A stretch of DNA of 64,000 nt. Source: Nonlabens sp. Hel1_33_55 (lineage in GTDB: Bacteria > Bacteroidota > Bacteroidia > Flavobacteriales > Flavobacteriaceae). The position numbers and the translations under genes are program-made. The notes beneath the pieces are model-generated. The model was given only the letters and a program-made list of their open reading frames with translations, had not been told where the DNA came from and did not search any database. Where the stretch lies: contig NZ_LT627735.1 of the NCBI RefSeq assembly GCF_900101765.1, positions 2,387,501 through 2,451,500 of the forward strand, read 5' to 3'. This document shows, piece after piece, positions 50,378 to 58,473 of this stretch. Numbering within the stretch: position 1 is the first letter of the stretch; every line of letters starts with the position of its first letter.

Positions 50378-52017
50378 TCTTGATCTTCTTTAGCGGTTTG
50401 TGGTTGGTTCAATTGTATCGAACTAATGATTTGCTCTTTCAATAATCTACCGTATTCTTTTTCTGGTTCAAGACCTGCATCATCCTGGACGACGGCAACA
50501 AGAATCTGCTGGATGGAACCACCATTCACATACACTTGCGCTTCATAATCATAGGTATCGCCATCACTTTCAAAGGTTCCGTTGAGTTTGATTCCTTTGA
50601 GACCGTTGCGCTCTATGGGTTCGTCCAGCATCAGGATATTAGTTGCTCCTTGTTGTTCAAGGCTTTGATAGATCGGTTCGGTGACCATTTCTTGCGGTAT
50701 TTCCTGACCTTCAGGCAATCCTTCACCGCTCAATTGGAATGTAGTAGCAATCACAAACAAATCATCTTCAATGGTATTTAGCGCAAACGCATCCATACTC
50801 GCCATTGCGGCTTTGAACTGATCACTAACGGGTAAGTCTTGTCGTCGTTCCAAAATTTCCGGAGTCGTCAAGGTGATCTCTGGAACTCCATAGCGGCTGG
50901 TCAATCGCTCGCCCTCGTAATATTCGCGCAACTCATTGCCCAAAATCTGATCCCTAACATTGTCATACCCAACTATAACGATCCAAGCTGCGATAGCAAT
51001 CGCAAGTCCCAGAATCACTCCCAAAACATACATCAACACCTTGCGGATTTTTGCCTTGCGCGCCTGTTCCTTACGGTACTTCACATCTAGCAACAACTCT
51101 TCCTCGCTAGGTGGCGGCAACACTTGGTGGATGTTGTAAATAATATCATTGATCGCTTCCCGATCTTCCTTGGCACTGATGCCATCACCAGACATTCCTG
51201 CAAACTTGATCAAATCTGCCTTTTGAAGCACAGCCTGTAAACGCTGTTTGGTTTTATCGGTGATGGAAACACCTTTTGCAGCGGTTTCGTTCTCGATATT
51301 TTGAATCAGCTCTGCCGTGGTACTTTCCATGGCGTGACCGTACACTTTGTTATCAATATAGCGGCGTACGATATAAGACAGCTCTGTATAGTAGGTTTTC
51401 CAAGCACGGTCTTCGACAAGATTGCTTTCGGCCAGCTTGTTCAAACGATATTTTGACCACTCATAAGGTGGTAGTGTTTGCTCGTAGGTTTTTTGAGTTC
51501 GCTTTCGCGAAAGCCACCAAAACAAAATCCCCAGCGGTATCCACAATAGTAGTAATAGCAACCCTTTCCAGTTGAATGGTCGCTCGTAATCATTGGGAAT
51601 ATCAGCCTTGATATCATACATTCCCTGCACGGTGGTGTCTGTCTGCACCTCGCGGACTTTTACCAGCAAACTGTCTGTAAATTGCTCCTTATTGTTGATG
51701 AACAACTTGAGTCGCGGCACATAATAATCGCCGCTGTCAAACTGCGTGATGCCGTATTGCTTGAACAACTGGTATTTATCGTTCTCGCGTATGGTATCCA
51801 CCGGATAATCCTCGATCACTTCCAGCACACCAACGGCCTGCTGGATAGGGAAAATCACCAAATCTTCTGGCGTGGCATCAACGGTAATCTGTAGTTTGAT
51901 TTCCTCGCCCATCATGATGGAATCGCGATCTACTTTTGTAGTCACGTTGCTCGCAGTCTGCGCTATTGCTGGAATAGCAGCAAGGAAAAATAATATGTAG
52001 GATAGCTGTTTGATCAT
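50374..52017 (-). CDS. BatD-like two-helix membrane protein of the Bat operon
   Basis: A 547-residue protein with a signal sequence (ending AIAQT), a periplasmic BatD-like beta domain (VTTKVDRDSIMMGEEIKLQITV), a membrane helix near 155-168 (GLLLLLLWIPLGILFWWL), a cytoplasmic helical domain (TYYTELSYIVRRYIDNKVYG), a second helix (about 330-350) and a periplasmic C-terminal domain. Conserved in Bat operons between the DUF58 and VWA genes; role unknown. The palindrome at 51501 is read as LSRK at the end of the first helix. Confidence 0.82.
   Translation of the reverse strand: MIKQLSYILFFLAAIPAIAQTASNVTTKVDRDSIMMGEEIKLQITVDATPEDLVIFPIQQAVGVLEVIEDYPVDTIRENDKYQLFKQYGITQFDSGDYYVPRLKLFINNKEQFTDSLLVKVREVQTDTTVQGMYDIKADIPNDYERPFNWKGLLLLLLWIPLGILFWWLSRKRTQKTYEQTLPPYEWSKYRLNKLAESNLVEDRAWKTYYTELSYIVRRYIDNKVYGHAMESTTAELIQNIENETAAKGVSITDKTKQRLQAVLQKADLIKFAGMSGDGISAKEDREAINDIIYNIHQVLPPPSEEELLLDVKYRKEQARKAKIRKVLMYVLGVILGLAIAIAAWIVIVGYDNVRDQILGNELREYYEGERLTSRYGVPEITLTTPEILERRQDLPVSDQFKAAMASMDAFALNTIEDDLFVIATTFQLSGEGLPEGQEIPQEMVTEPIYQSLEQQGATNILMLDEPIERNGLKGIKLNGTFESDGDTYDYEAQVYVNGGSIQQILVAVVQDDAGLEPEKEYGRLLKEQIISSIQLNQPQTAKEDQE
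51501..51514. repeat. Dispersed palindrome, copy 15 (inside the BatD-like gene)
   Basis: Perfect core with left flank GAGTTC; read on the minus strand as Leu-Ser-Arg-Lys just after a membrane helix, where positive charge is expected. Confidence 0.9.
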
Positions 52018-52877
52018 CTTCTTTTAAAGTATCCCAATAATTTAGTAGTGTAATTATCTCTGGTTTCTAAATCGATGGCGCCAGAATCTGCCTTTGTAAA
52101 TGAGGTCTTGAAATAGGCGACATTTTCTTTGTGATAAGCCGCATATTTAGTCCTAACCGATCGCGAACTGGTGTTGATAATACGCTGCTTGCCAGTTTCC
52201 TGATCCACAAACGGCACCAATCCCATCGCTGGAATTTCTTCCTCACGTTTGTCGTAAACTCTAATACCCGTAACATCGTGTTTGCGTCCCACGATTTGCA
52301 AGGCTTTTTGATAGCCAGTGCTCATAAAGTCAGACATTACAAAAACGATGGCTTTCTTCTTTAAAACGCCGCCTATATATTCCATCGCTGCGCCTATATC
52401 AGTCGTGTTTTTCTGTGGTTTGAATTCCAGCAATTCCCGGATGATTCTTAGGATGTGGAACTTCCCTTTTTTAGGCGGAATGAATAATTCGACCTGGTCA
52501 GAGAACAACAGCAAACCTACCTTATCGTTATTCTGCAAGGCACTAAAGGCCAGCGTCGCGCTGATTTCGGTAATGATTTCACGCTTTAATTGTTCCTGCG
52601 TTCCAAATAAGGTCGATCCACTCACATCTGCCACCAGCATCAACGTCAGCTCGCGTTCTTCTTCAAAGACTTTAATGAATGGCTCATGATATCTAGCCGT
52701 TACATTCCAATCAATGTTACGTACATCATCGCCATACTGATACTGCCGCACTTCACTAAATGTCATCCCACGACCCTTGAAGGCACTGTGATATTCACCT
52801 CCAAAAACGGCATCGCTCAACCGCCGAGTCTTGATCTCGATCTTGCGTACTTTTTTTAAAAGCTCTTTAGTGTCCAT
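52014..52877 (-). CDS. DUF58 domain protein
   Basis: A 287-residue cytoplasmic protein. The DUF58 core signature YQYGDDVRNIDWNVTARYHEPFIKVFEEERELT is at about 45-78. A degenerate VWA-like region follows (ADVSGSTLFG, VFVMSDF). DUF58 proteins pair with MoxR ATPases. It lies between MoxR and the BatD-like gene, overlapping the latter by 4 bases. Confidence 0.92.
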   Translation of the reverse strand: MDTKELLKKVRKIEIKTRRLSDAVFGGEYHSAFKGRGMTFSEVRQYQYGDDVRNIDWNVTARYHEPFIKVFEEERELTLMLVADVSGSTLFGTQEQLKREIITEISATLAFSALQNNDKVGLLLFSDQVELFIPPKKGKFHILRIIRELLEFKPQKNTTDIGAAMEYIGGVLKKKAIVFVMSDFMSTGYQKALQIVGRKHDVTGIRVYDKREEEIPAMGLVPFVDQETGKQRIINTSSRSVRTKYAAYHKENVAYFKTSFTKADSGAIDLETRDNYTTKLLGYFKRR

Positions 52878-53130
52878 TGCTCGCTGCGCTTTGCAGTATT
52901 TAGTAGTTGGTATTTAGTATTTAGACTCTCTGCTGCTCGCTTCGCTTCGCAGTGGTTTGTTAGTTATTGTCATTCCGCACTTGATGCGGAATCGGCTTAT
53001 GTTTTACGTAGTGACTGTTGAAATTTTTGTTTCTAGCTTTTATGCAAACCGCTTCTCGACTGTCGCTCGAAGTGGTTATAAGCTTTTTGAGATTTGAAAT
53101 TTGGAATTTTGGGACTTGGAGCGCAGCGAC
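52878..53130. other. Repeat-rich gap between moxR and the DUF58 gene
   Basis: 253 bases with several short inverted repeats, including ATTCCGCA/TGCGGAAT (52972-52992), a common Bacteroidota intergenic repeat type, and a TCGACTGTCGCTCGA element near 53056. No gene. It splits moxR from the rest of the Bat operon. Confidence 0.55.
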
Positions 53131-54144
53131 CTACGGTACCTCAATCGTATTCACGATCTTGTTCACGATGTCTTCTGTGGTGTAGTTCTCTGCTTCGGCC
53201 TCGTAGGTGATTCCTATACGGTGACGTAGAACGTCAAGAACAACGGCACGTACATCTTCTGGGATGACGTAACCGCGGCGTTTTATAAATGCATAACATT
53301 TCGCCGATTTTGCTAAACTAATCGATCCACGTGGTGAGGCACCAAAACTGATCAATGGTTTCAAGTCTGGTAAATTGTATTTCTCTGGATATCTGGTTGC
53401 AAAAACGATGTCCAAAATATATTTCTCAATCTTCTCATCCATGTAAACCATCTCCACGGCATCTTGTGCACGTAGAATTTGCTCTGGAGAAACTACTGGA
53501 TTTGGTTTTGGGAACTCTTTTTTCAAGTTGGCTCGCATGATGTATTGCTCATCAGCGATTGTTGGGTAATCAATGACTGTTTTAAGCATGAAACGGTCCA
53601 TTTGCGCTTCAGGCAATGGGTAAGTTCCTTCTTGATCTACTGGGTTTTGAGTCGCCATTACTAAAAATGGTCGCTCTAATGGGAACGTAGTATCACCAAT
53701 GGTTACCTGCTTTTCTTGCATCGCCTCTAGGAGTGCAGATTGTACTTTGGCGGGCGCACGGTTGATCTCATCTGCAAGGACGAAGTTTGCAAAAATCGGT
53801 CCTTTACGTATAGAGAAATCAGCATCCTTCATGTTGTAGATTAAGGTTCCTACAACATCTGCTGGTAAAAGGTCTGGTGTAAATTGAATTCTTGAAAAAC
53901 TTGCACTCACGGCTTGTGAAAGCGTTGTAATGGCAAGTGTTTTGGCCAGTCCTGGAACTCCTTCCAGCAATATGTGGCCACGTCCCAACAAACCGATCAA
54001 CAAACGGTCGATCATGTATTGCTGTCCCACAATAACCTTATTCATCTCTGCCACCAGCGGCGCTATAAACGCACTTTCTGCTTGGACCTTGTCATTGATA
54101 CTGGCGATATCGACCGCCGTATTCTCCTGATTCATATGTTCCAC
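53131..54144 (-). CDS. MoxR family AAA+ ATPase
   Basis: A 337-residue chaperone-like ATPase. Walker A is LEGVPGLAKT (about 59-68), Walker B LADEINRAPAKVQSALLEAMQEKQV, sensor motif MATQNPVDQEGTYPLPEAQMDRF and the lid domain to the end. MoxR proteins are thought to assist metal insertion or maturation of VWA-containing complexes, and this one heads the Bat operon. An ATG 3 codons downstream (54135) is an equal start. Confidence 0.93.
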   Translation of the reverse strand: MEHMNQENTAVDIASINDKVQAESAFIAPLVAEMNKVIVGQQYMIDRLLIGLLGRGHILLEGVPGLAKTLAITTLSQAVSASFSRIQFTPDLLPADVVGTLIYNMKDADFSIRKGPIFANFVLADEINRAPAKVQSALLEAMQEKQVTIGDTTFPLERPFLVMATQNPVDQEGTYPLPEAQMDRFMLKTVIDYPTIADEQYIMRANLKKEFPKPNPVVSPEQILRAQDAVEMVYMDEKIEKYILDIVFATRYPEKYNLPDLKPLISFGASPRGSISLAKSAKCYAFIKRRGYVIPEDVRAVVLDVLRHRIGITYEAEAENYTTEDIVNKIVNTIEVP

Positions 54145-54289
54145 TTTTATACTCGTTTCAACTCCTAAAAATACTTTTTCTTGTATGGTTGCACCCTAAA
54201 ATGGGCATAAAATTAAAAATCACTTATAGATCTAACAACCTATAAATGAAGTTCGTTTAATGCCTGATGACGGTGTTGTTCTCGCTTTC

Positions 54290-54310
54290 GTACTTCGACT
54301 ACGCTCAGCA
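54290..54310. repeat. Short dispersed repeat (second copy)
   Basis: GTACTTCGACTACGCTCAGC followed by A, 19 of 21 bases identical to 49228-49248. Confidence 0.6.
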
Positions 54311-54332
54311 TAAACCTGTTTTGTTATAGTTC

Positions 54333-54346
54333 GCTTTCGCGAAAGC
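54333..54346. repeat. Dispersed palindrome, copy 16 (moxR-SDR gap)
   Basis: Perfect core with left flank AGTTC and right flank GAAACAC. Confidence 0.9.
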
Positions 54347-54466
54347 GAAACACAACGAATACCGCGTTGCACTTAACCATCTATTTAGTGAGACAAAAAA
54401 CTGTGCCAAAAGTTTAATCAGAACTATTGCAAAACTCTTCTCTTTATCTTTACCAAAAAACGAGTC

Positions 54467-55216
54467 ATGAAAACTGTATTGATTACGGGCGCCACTAGCG
54501 GCATAGGCCTTGCAACCGCTCAATTACTTGCCAAAAACAACTGCCGATTGATCCTATGCGGACGCAACACTGAAAAATTGGCAGAATTGCAGCGCGACTT
54601 GAGCTCAAAAACTGACGTCACGACTCTTGAATTTGACATACGCGATAAGAAAGCCGTAGCTGATAAAATCAATGGTCTAGCTTCTGATTTTGCCACCATT
54701 GATGTGCTTATCAATAACGCTGGTAACGCGCATGGATTAGACCCAATTCAAACAGGAGATCTTGAGGATTGGGATGCGATGATGGATATCAATGTGAAGG
54801 GTTTGTTGTATGTGAGTCACGCAGTGATCCCGCAAATGCAGGAACGAGAGTCTGGTCACATCATCAATATAGGTTCCACCGCAGGAAAGGAAGTTTATCC
54901 TAAGGGAAATGTGTATTGCGGTAGTAAACACGCCGTGGATGCCATCACGACTGGAATGCGCCTTGATTTGAATCCGTTTAAAATCAGAGTAGGTGCTGTG
55001 AATCCAGGATTGGTACATACCAATTTTAGCGAGGTGCGTTTTAAGGGCGACAGCGATCGCGCCGATAAAGTTTATCAGGGCTTCCAACCATTATTACCGC
55101 AGGACGTTGCAGATGTCATCCTTTTTGCGATAAGCCGTCCGGCGCATGTTAACATTGCAGATTTAACGATGATGTGTACGGCGCAGGCGAGTAGTACGAT
55201 TGTGAATAAGGATTGA
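54467..55216 (+). CDS. SDR family NAD(P)-dependent oxidoreductase
   Basis: A 249-residue short-chain dehydrogenase of the YdfG/serine-dehydrogenase type. The Rossmann motif TGATSGIG is at 7-14, with CGRN typical of NADP preference. NNAG follows, then catalytic Ser in NIGSTAG, and YCGSKHAV supplying Tyr and Lys. VNPGLVHTNF is the usual post-catalytic block. The substrate is probably a 3-hydroxy acid or amino acid, by family. A REP-like palindrome lies 60 bases after the stop. Confidence 0.93.
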   Translation: MKTVLITGATSGIGLATAQLLAKNNCRLILCGRNTEKLAELQRDLSSKTDVTTLEFDIRDKKAVADKINGLASDFATIDVLINNAGNAHGLDPIQTGDLEDWDAMMDINVKGLLYVSHAVIPQMQERESGHIINIGSTAGKEVYPKGNVYCGSKHAVDAITTGMRLDLNPFKIRVGAVNPGLVHTNFSEVRFKGDSDRADKVYQGFQPLLPQDVADVILFAISRPAHVNIADLTMMCTAQASSTIVNKD

Positions 55217-55275
55217 TGAGTTGATGGTTTGATATGGTGACTTGAGGATTATCCTAACTTCACTCTTACCTCAAA

Positions 55276-55313
55276 CATCACAAGGTGCGGAATTAATTCC
55301 GCACCTTGTGATG
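55276..55313. repeat. REP-like palindrome, copy e
   Basis: A perfect 38-nt palindrome (CATCACAAGG...CCTTGTGATG) between the SDR gene and the following lipoprotein gene. Confidence 0.9.
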
Positions 55314-55335
55314 ATAATGATCGTAAATTGATTCT

Positions 55336-55770
55336 ATGAAAAAATTATTTCTTTTATCAATAGTTTTCCTAGCGACATCCTGCCAGCAGCAGCTGGATCC
55401 CAGCGTGGAAAACATCAACTCCATTTTTGATACGCAGGATTTTCAAATTAGATATACATTAGAGAACGGCGATGAATACCGAATGGGTTTTCTTAATAAT
55501 GAAATCGCCTTTTTTAGTCCTAACGAAACCATAAGACGTGAGCTTTCCTATGAAGATGTGCGCTTGATCAATACCTTTGTGGCTTCGACAACGCTCAGCT
55601 ACCTGCAAACAGGCGATAATACTACGGTGACCGAGCTAAGCCGAGGTTACCAAATCGAGATCTATAATGACAGTAAAAAAGTTACTGTTGAAACAGATGA
55701 TTATCAAAACGAGTTTGAGATATTACTCACAAAACTGAATTTACCTTATGTATCCACTACGACGAAATAG
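55336..55770 (+). CDS. Lipoprotein overlapping hemB
   Basis: A 144-residue lipoprotein with signal MKKLFLLSIVFLATSC (Cys16). The mature part is a small alpha/beta domain of unknown family (NSIFDTQDFQIRYTLENGDE, YEDVRLINTFVAST). The last 23 bases overlap the start of hemB in another frame, so the two are coupled. Confidence 0.8.
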   Translation: MKKLFLLSIVFLATSCQQQLDPSVENINSIFDTQDFQIRYTLENGDEYRMGFLNNEIAFFSPNETIRRELSYEDVRLINTFVASTTLSYLQTGDNTTVTELSRGYQIEIYNDSKKVTVETDDYQNEFEILLTKLNLPYVSTTTK

Positions 55771-56722
55771 AAGATTACGCACCAGTGAAGCCATTAGATC
55801 ATTGGTTCGCGAGACGACCATCACGCCGAGTGATTTTATCGTGCCCTTATTTGTAGTGGAAGGCAAAGGAATACAAGAAGAGATTGCGAGCATGCCTAAT
55901 TATTACAGGTTCAGTTTGGATCTGCTGGCAGATGAAGTTCGCTTGCTATGGAAAATGGGATTGAAAAGCGTCCTGCTTTTTGTCAAAGTTCCCGATAACT
56001 TGAAAGATAATAAGGGAACCGAAGCACTTAATAAAGACGGCTTAATGCAACGAGCGATCAAAACCGTCAAAGATGCCGCTCCAGATATGTATGTGATGAC
56101 AGACGTTGCTCTGGATCCTTATTCCAGCTACGGTCACGATGGTATTGTAGAAGATGGCAAGATTATCAATGATGCCACGAGCGAGGTTTTGGCACAGATG
56201 AGCGTTTCCCACGCACATGCAGGTGCCGATATGGTCGCGCCCAGCGATATGATGGACGGCCGCATTCTTTATATAAGAGAAGCGCTGGAAGAAAACGGAT
56301 TTACAGACACTGGCATCATGAGTTACAGTGCAAAATATGCCAGTGCGTTTTATGGTCCATTTAGGGATGCGCTGGACAGTGCACCCGGTTTTGGCGATAA
56401 GAAAACCTATCAAATGGATCCTGCAAACAGGTCTGAAGCCATCAAAGAATCCTTGATGGACATCGATGAAGGCGCTGATATTTTAATGGTAAAACCAGGG
56501 TTGTGTTATCTGGACATTGTACGCGATTTACGCAACGAGATTGAACTGCCTATCGCGGTTTATCAGGTAAGCGGCGAGTACGCCATGCTAAAAGCCGCAG
56601 CAGAAAAAGGCTGGCTAGATCACGATGCCGTAATGATGGAACAAGTCACTGCCATCAAACGCGCAGGCGCTGATTTGATCGCGAGTTATTTTGCTAAGGA
56701 TGTGGTGAGGTTGCTGTCTTAA
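55748..56722 (+). CDS. hemB: Delta-aminolevulinic acid dehydratase (porphobilinogen synthase)
   Basis: A 324-residue enzyme condensing two ALA into porphobilinogen. Schiff-base Lys249 in ILMVKPG and Lys196 in YSAKYAS are present. At the metal site the zinc cysteines are replaced: DVALDPYSSYGHDGIV gives Ala121, Asp123 and Asp131, the Asp-rich Mg-type pattern. It starts inside the lipoprotein gene. It supplies the substrate of HemC, encoded about 17 kb away. Confidence 0.97.
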   Translation: MYPLRRNRRLRTSEAIRSLVRETTITPSDFIVPLFVVEGKGIQEEIASMPNYYRFSLDLLADEVRLLWKMGLKSVLLFVKVPDNLKDNKGTEALNKDGLMQRAIKTVKDAAPDMYVMTDVALDPYSSYGHDGIVEDGKIINDATSEVLAQMSVSHAHAGADMVAPSDMMDGRILYIREALEENGFTDTGIMSYSAKYASAFYGPFRDALDSAPGFGDKKTYQMDPANRSEAIKESLMDIDEGADILMVKPGLCYLDIVRDLRNEIELPIAVYQVSGEYAMLKAAAEKGWLDHDAVMMEQVTAIKRAGADLIASYFAKDVVRLLS

Positions 56723-56791
56723 TAGCTATTTCCCAAAAACTTAACGACCACCACGACAAGGTTTTCCTATTTTTACTAAAAACCAACTTTC

Positions 56792-57895
56792 ATGGGATTA
56801 TTGATCCTTTACGCAATCGTATCTATTTTTTTCTCTTTTGTATGTTCGATACTAGAGGCCGTACTGCTTTCCATTACGCCTACTTTTTTAAAAATGAAAA
56901 AGACAGAAGGCGCGACTTATACTGATGCGTTGACGCAACTCAAAAATGATGTTGACAAGCCGCTTATCGCAATTTTGACACTCAATACGCTGGCACATAC
57001 GGTAGGTGCCATTCTAGTTGGAGTTCAAGCCGAAAGTATGGTGTCGCAAGGTTTTCAAGCGGCTGTGTTGGGCATACCACTTGTTGGTGTCGTTTCTGGT
57101 ATCATGACGGTTTTGATATTGGTGGTTTCTGAGATTATTCCTAAAACTATCGGTGCTACTTACTGGCAAAATCTTGCGGGCATTTCCACAAGAGTACTCG
57201 TTGGTATGGTTGCCGTTTTAAAATACACTGGAATTCTTTGGGTGTTGCAGTTGACCACAAGAGCGATAGGTAAAAGTGCACATATGAACACGATGACACG
57301 CGAGGAGTTTCTCTCCATAACAGAAACTGCCGAAGAAGAAGGTGTCTTTCACCCATCTGAAGGTCAGTACATTAAAAGCTTGATGAATTTCAACAAGATC
57401 AAGGTGAAGGATGTCATGACACCGCGATCAGTTATGTATATGGCGCCACAATCCATGCTCATCAAAGAGTTTTTTGAGGCAGACAAGGATCTTAGATTTT
57501 CACGAATTCCTATTTATAATAAGAATCGGGATGATGTCACGGGTTACGTTCTAAAAGATGCTATTCTGGAAGATATCATACACGACAAGCCCGCTGAAAC
57601 TCTGGGTGACCTGCATCGTGAGATTGCTTTGGTACGTCTAGATATGCCTATTACACAACTATTTGATCAAATGATCTCTAGTAAGGAGCACATCGCGCTG
57701 GTACTGGACGATTACGGCAGCGTTCAAGGCCTTGTCACCATGGAAGATGTGATAGAAACCATGCTGGGACTTGAGATCATGGATGAAAGCGATAATGTAG
57801 AAGACATGCAAATGCTCGCTCGCAAGAATTGGGAAAAAAGAAGTAAACAATTAGGGCTTGAGAAACCGCCAGAAGATCAGGAGCAGGATGCCTAA
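56792..57895 (+). CDS. CNNM/DUF21 and CBS-domain membrane protein (hemolysin family)
   Basis: A 367-residue membrane protein. The DUF21/CNNM domain (about 1-175) has three or four helices, FSFVCSILEAVLLSITPTFLK and the SEIIPKTIGA motif. A CBS pair follows (about 195-335; VMTPRSVMYM, FSRIPIYNKNRDDVTGYVLKD and HIALVLDDYGSVQGLVTMEDVIE). The C-terminal CorC_HlyC domain of longer relatives is absent. Family members are linked to Mg2+ or Co2+ efflux; the hemolysin name is historical. Confidence 0.92.
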   Translation: MGLLILYAIVSIFFSFVCSILEAVLLSITPTFLKMKKTEGATYTDALTQLKNDVDKPLIAILTLNTLAHTVGAILVGVQAESMVSQGFQAAVLGIPLVGVVSGIMTVLILVVSEIIPKTIGATYWQNLAGISTRVLVGMVAVLKYTGILWVLQLTTRAIGKSAHMNTMTREEFLSITETAEEEGVFHPSEGQYIKSLMNFNKIKVKDVMTPRSVMYMAPQSMLIKEFFEADKDLRFSRIPIYNKNRDDVTGYVLKDAILEDIIHDKPAETLGDLHREIALVRLDMPITQLFDQMISSKEHIALVLDDYGSVQGLVTMEDVIETMLGLEIMDESDNVEDMQMLARKNWEKRSKQLGLEKPPEDQEQDA

Positions 57896-57924
57896 TTACC
57901 TGTAAGGTCGTTTGATTTTAGTTC

Positions 57925-57938
57925 GCTTTCGCGAAAGC
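57925..57938. repeat. Dispersed palindrome, copy 17 (intergenic)
   Basis: Perfect core with flanks AGTTC and GGAACT, 30 bases after the CNNM gene. Confidence 0.9.
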
Positions 57939-58005
57939 GGAACTATCCATAAATCTCTCTGCATTTTTAGCACTAATGAATAACAATAAGCAATTCTGCT
58001 ATCAG

Positions 58006-58362
58006 TTATTCGATAACTCCAGCGTCCATCATATAATTCACGATCGCCTCTTTCATGAGTAGCGATTGTTCACCAGCCTTAAGCGCTGGCAACTTTTGAA
58101 CAACGGCATAATGTGGCCATTTTTCTTCGTCAAAATGGGAAAATTCGTAATAACCGTAAGGCTCTAACACACGGCAAATTGCAATGTGCATCAATTGGTA
58201 CTTCTCATCTTTCCTGAACTTGCGATGTAGTTGCCCCAATTCCTGAACGCCTATTAGAAATAGAATGGAGTCAAGGTCCATCGCCTCGCCATCGCTAAAA
58301 CGCTCCTGAAAAAAAGCGGTTGTACGGTTCCATCGTTCCTTAAGTTGTTCATCTCTCGCCAT
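58006..58362 (-). CDS. Conserved hypothetical protein, 118 residues
   Basis: A soluble, mostly helical protein of unknown function: MARDEQLKERWNRTTAFFQ, LDSILFLIGVQELGQLHRKF, MHIAICRVLEPYGYYEF and an acidic C-terminal helix. No signal or membrane segment. The frame is open 21 codons further upstream, but the -7 box at 58368-58375 lies within that extension 5 bases before this ATG, so the shorter form is chosen. I recognise no named family. Confidence 0.72.
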   Translation of the reverse strand: MARDEQLKERWNRTTAFFQERFSDGEAMDLDSILFLIGVQELGQLHRKFRKDEKYQLMHIAICRVLEPYGYYEFSHFDEEKWPHYAVVQKLPALKAGEQSLLMKEAIVNYMMDAGVIE

Positions 58363-58367
58363 GGCTA

Positions 58368-58375
58368 CAAAGGTA
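58368..58375 (-). promoter_or_regulatory. -7 promoter box of the gene at 58362
   Basis: TACCTTTG on the minus strand, ending 5 bases before the ATG; leaderless or near-leaderless transcript. Confidence 0.6.
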
Positions 58376-58451
58376 AGCCGCTTGAAAGGCCGCACCGGCA
58401 TGAAGTGATGCTCTTTTTGCAGCAAAATGTCTAAAAGTTACCGAGTATTTC

Positions 58452-58459
58452 TACATTTG
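58452..58459 (+). promoter_or_regulatory. -7 promoter box of the lipoprotein gene at 58474
   Basis: TACATTTG, exact TAnnTTTG, 14 bases before the ATG. Confidence 0.6.
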
Positions 58460-58473
58460 GTAAAACAATTCAA

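Larger units (their letters stand above)
54145..54466. other. Divergent intergenic region moxR / SDR
   Basis: 322 bases without a gene. Contains the dispersed palindrome copy at 54333, the GTACTTCGACT repeat (54290-54310) preceded by a half-palindrome CTCGCTTTCG, and a near-consensus -7 box (TATCTTTA) about 15 bases before the SDR ATG. Confidence 0.6.

Noticed and set aside
56792..57895. Hemolysin toxin
   Set aside because: The family name is historical; domains are CNNM/DUF21 and CBS, linked to divalent cation transport.
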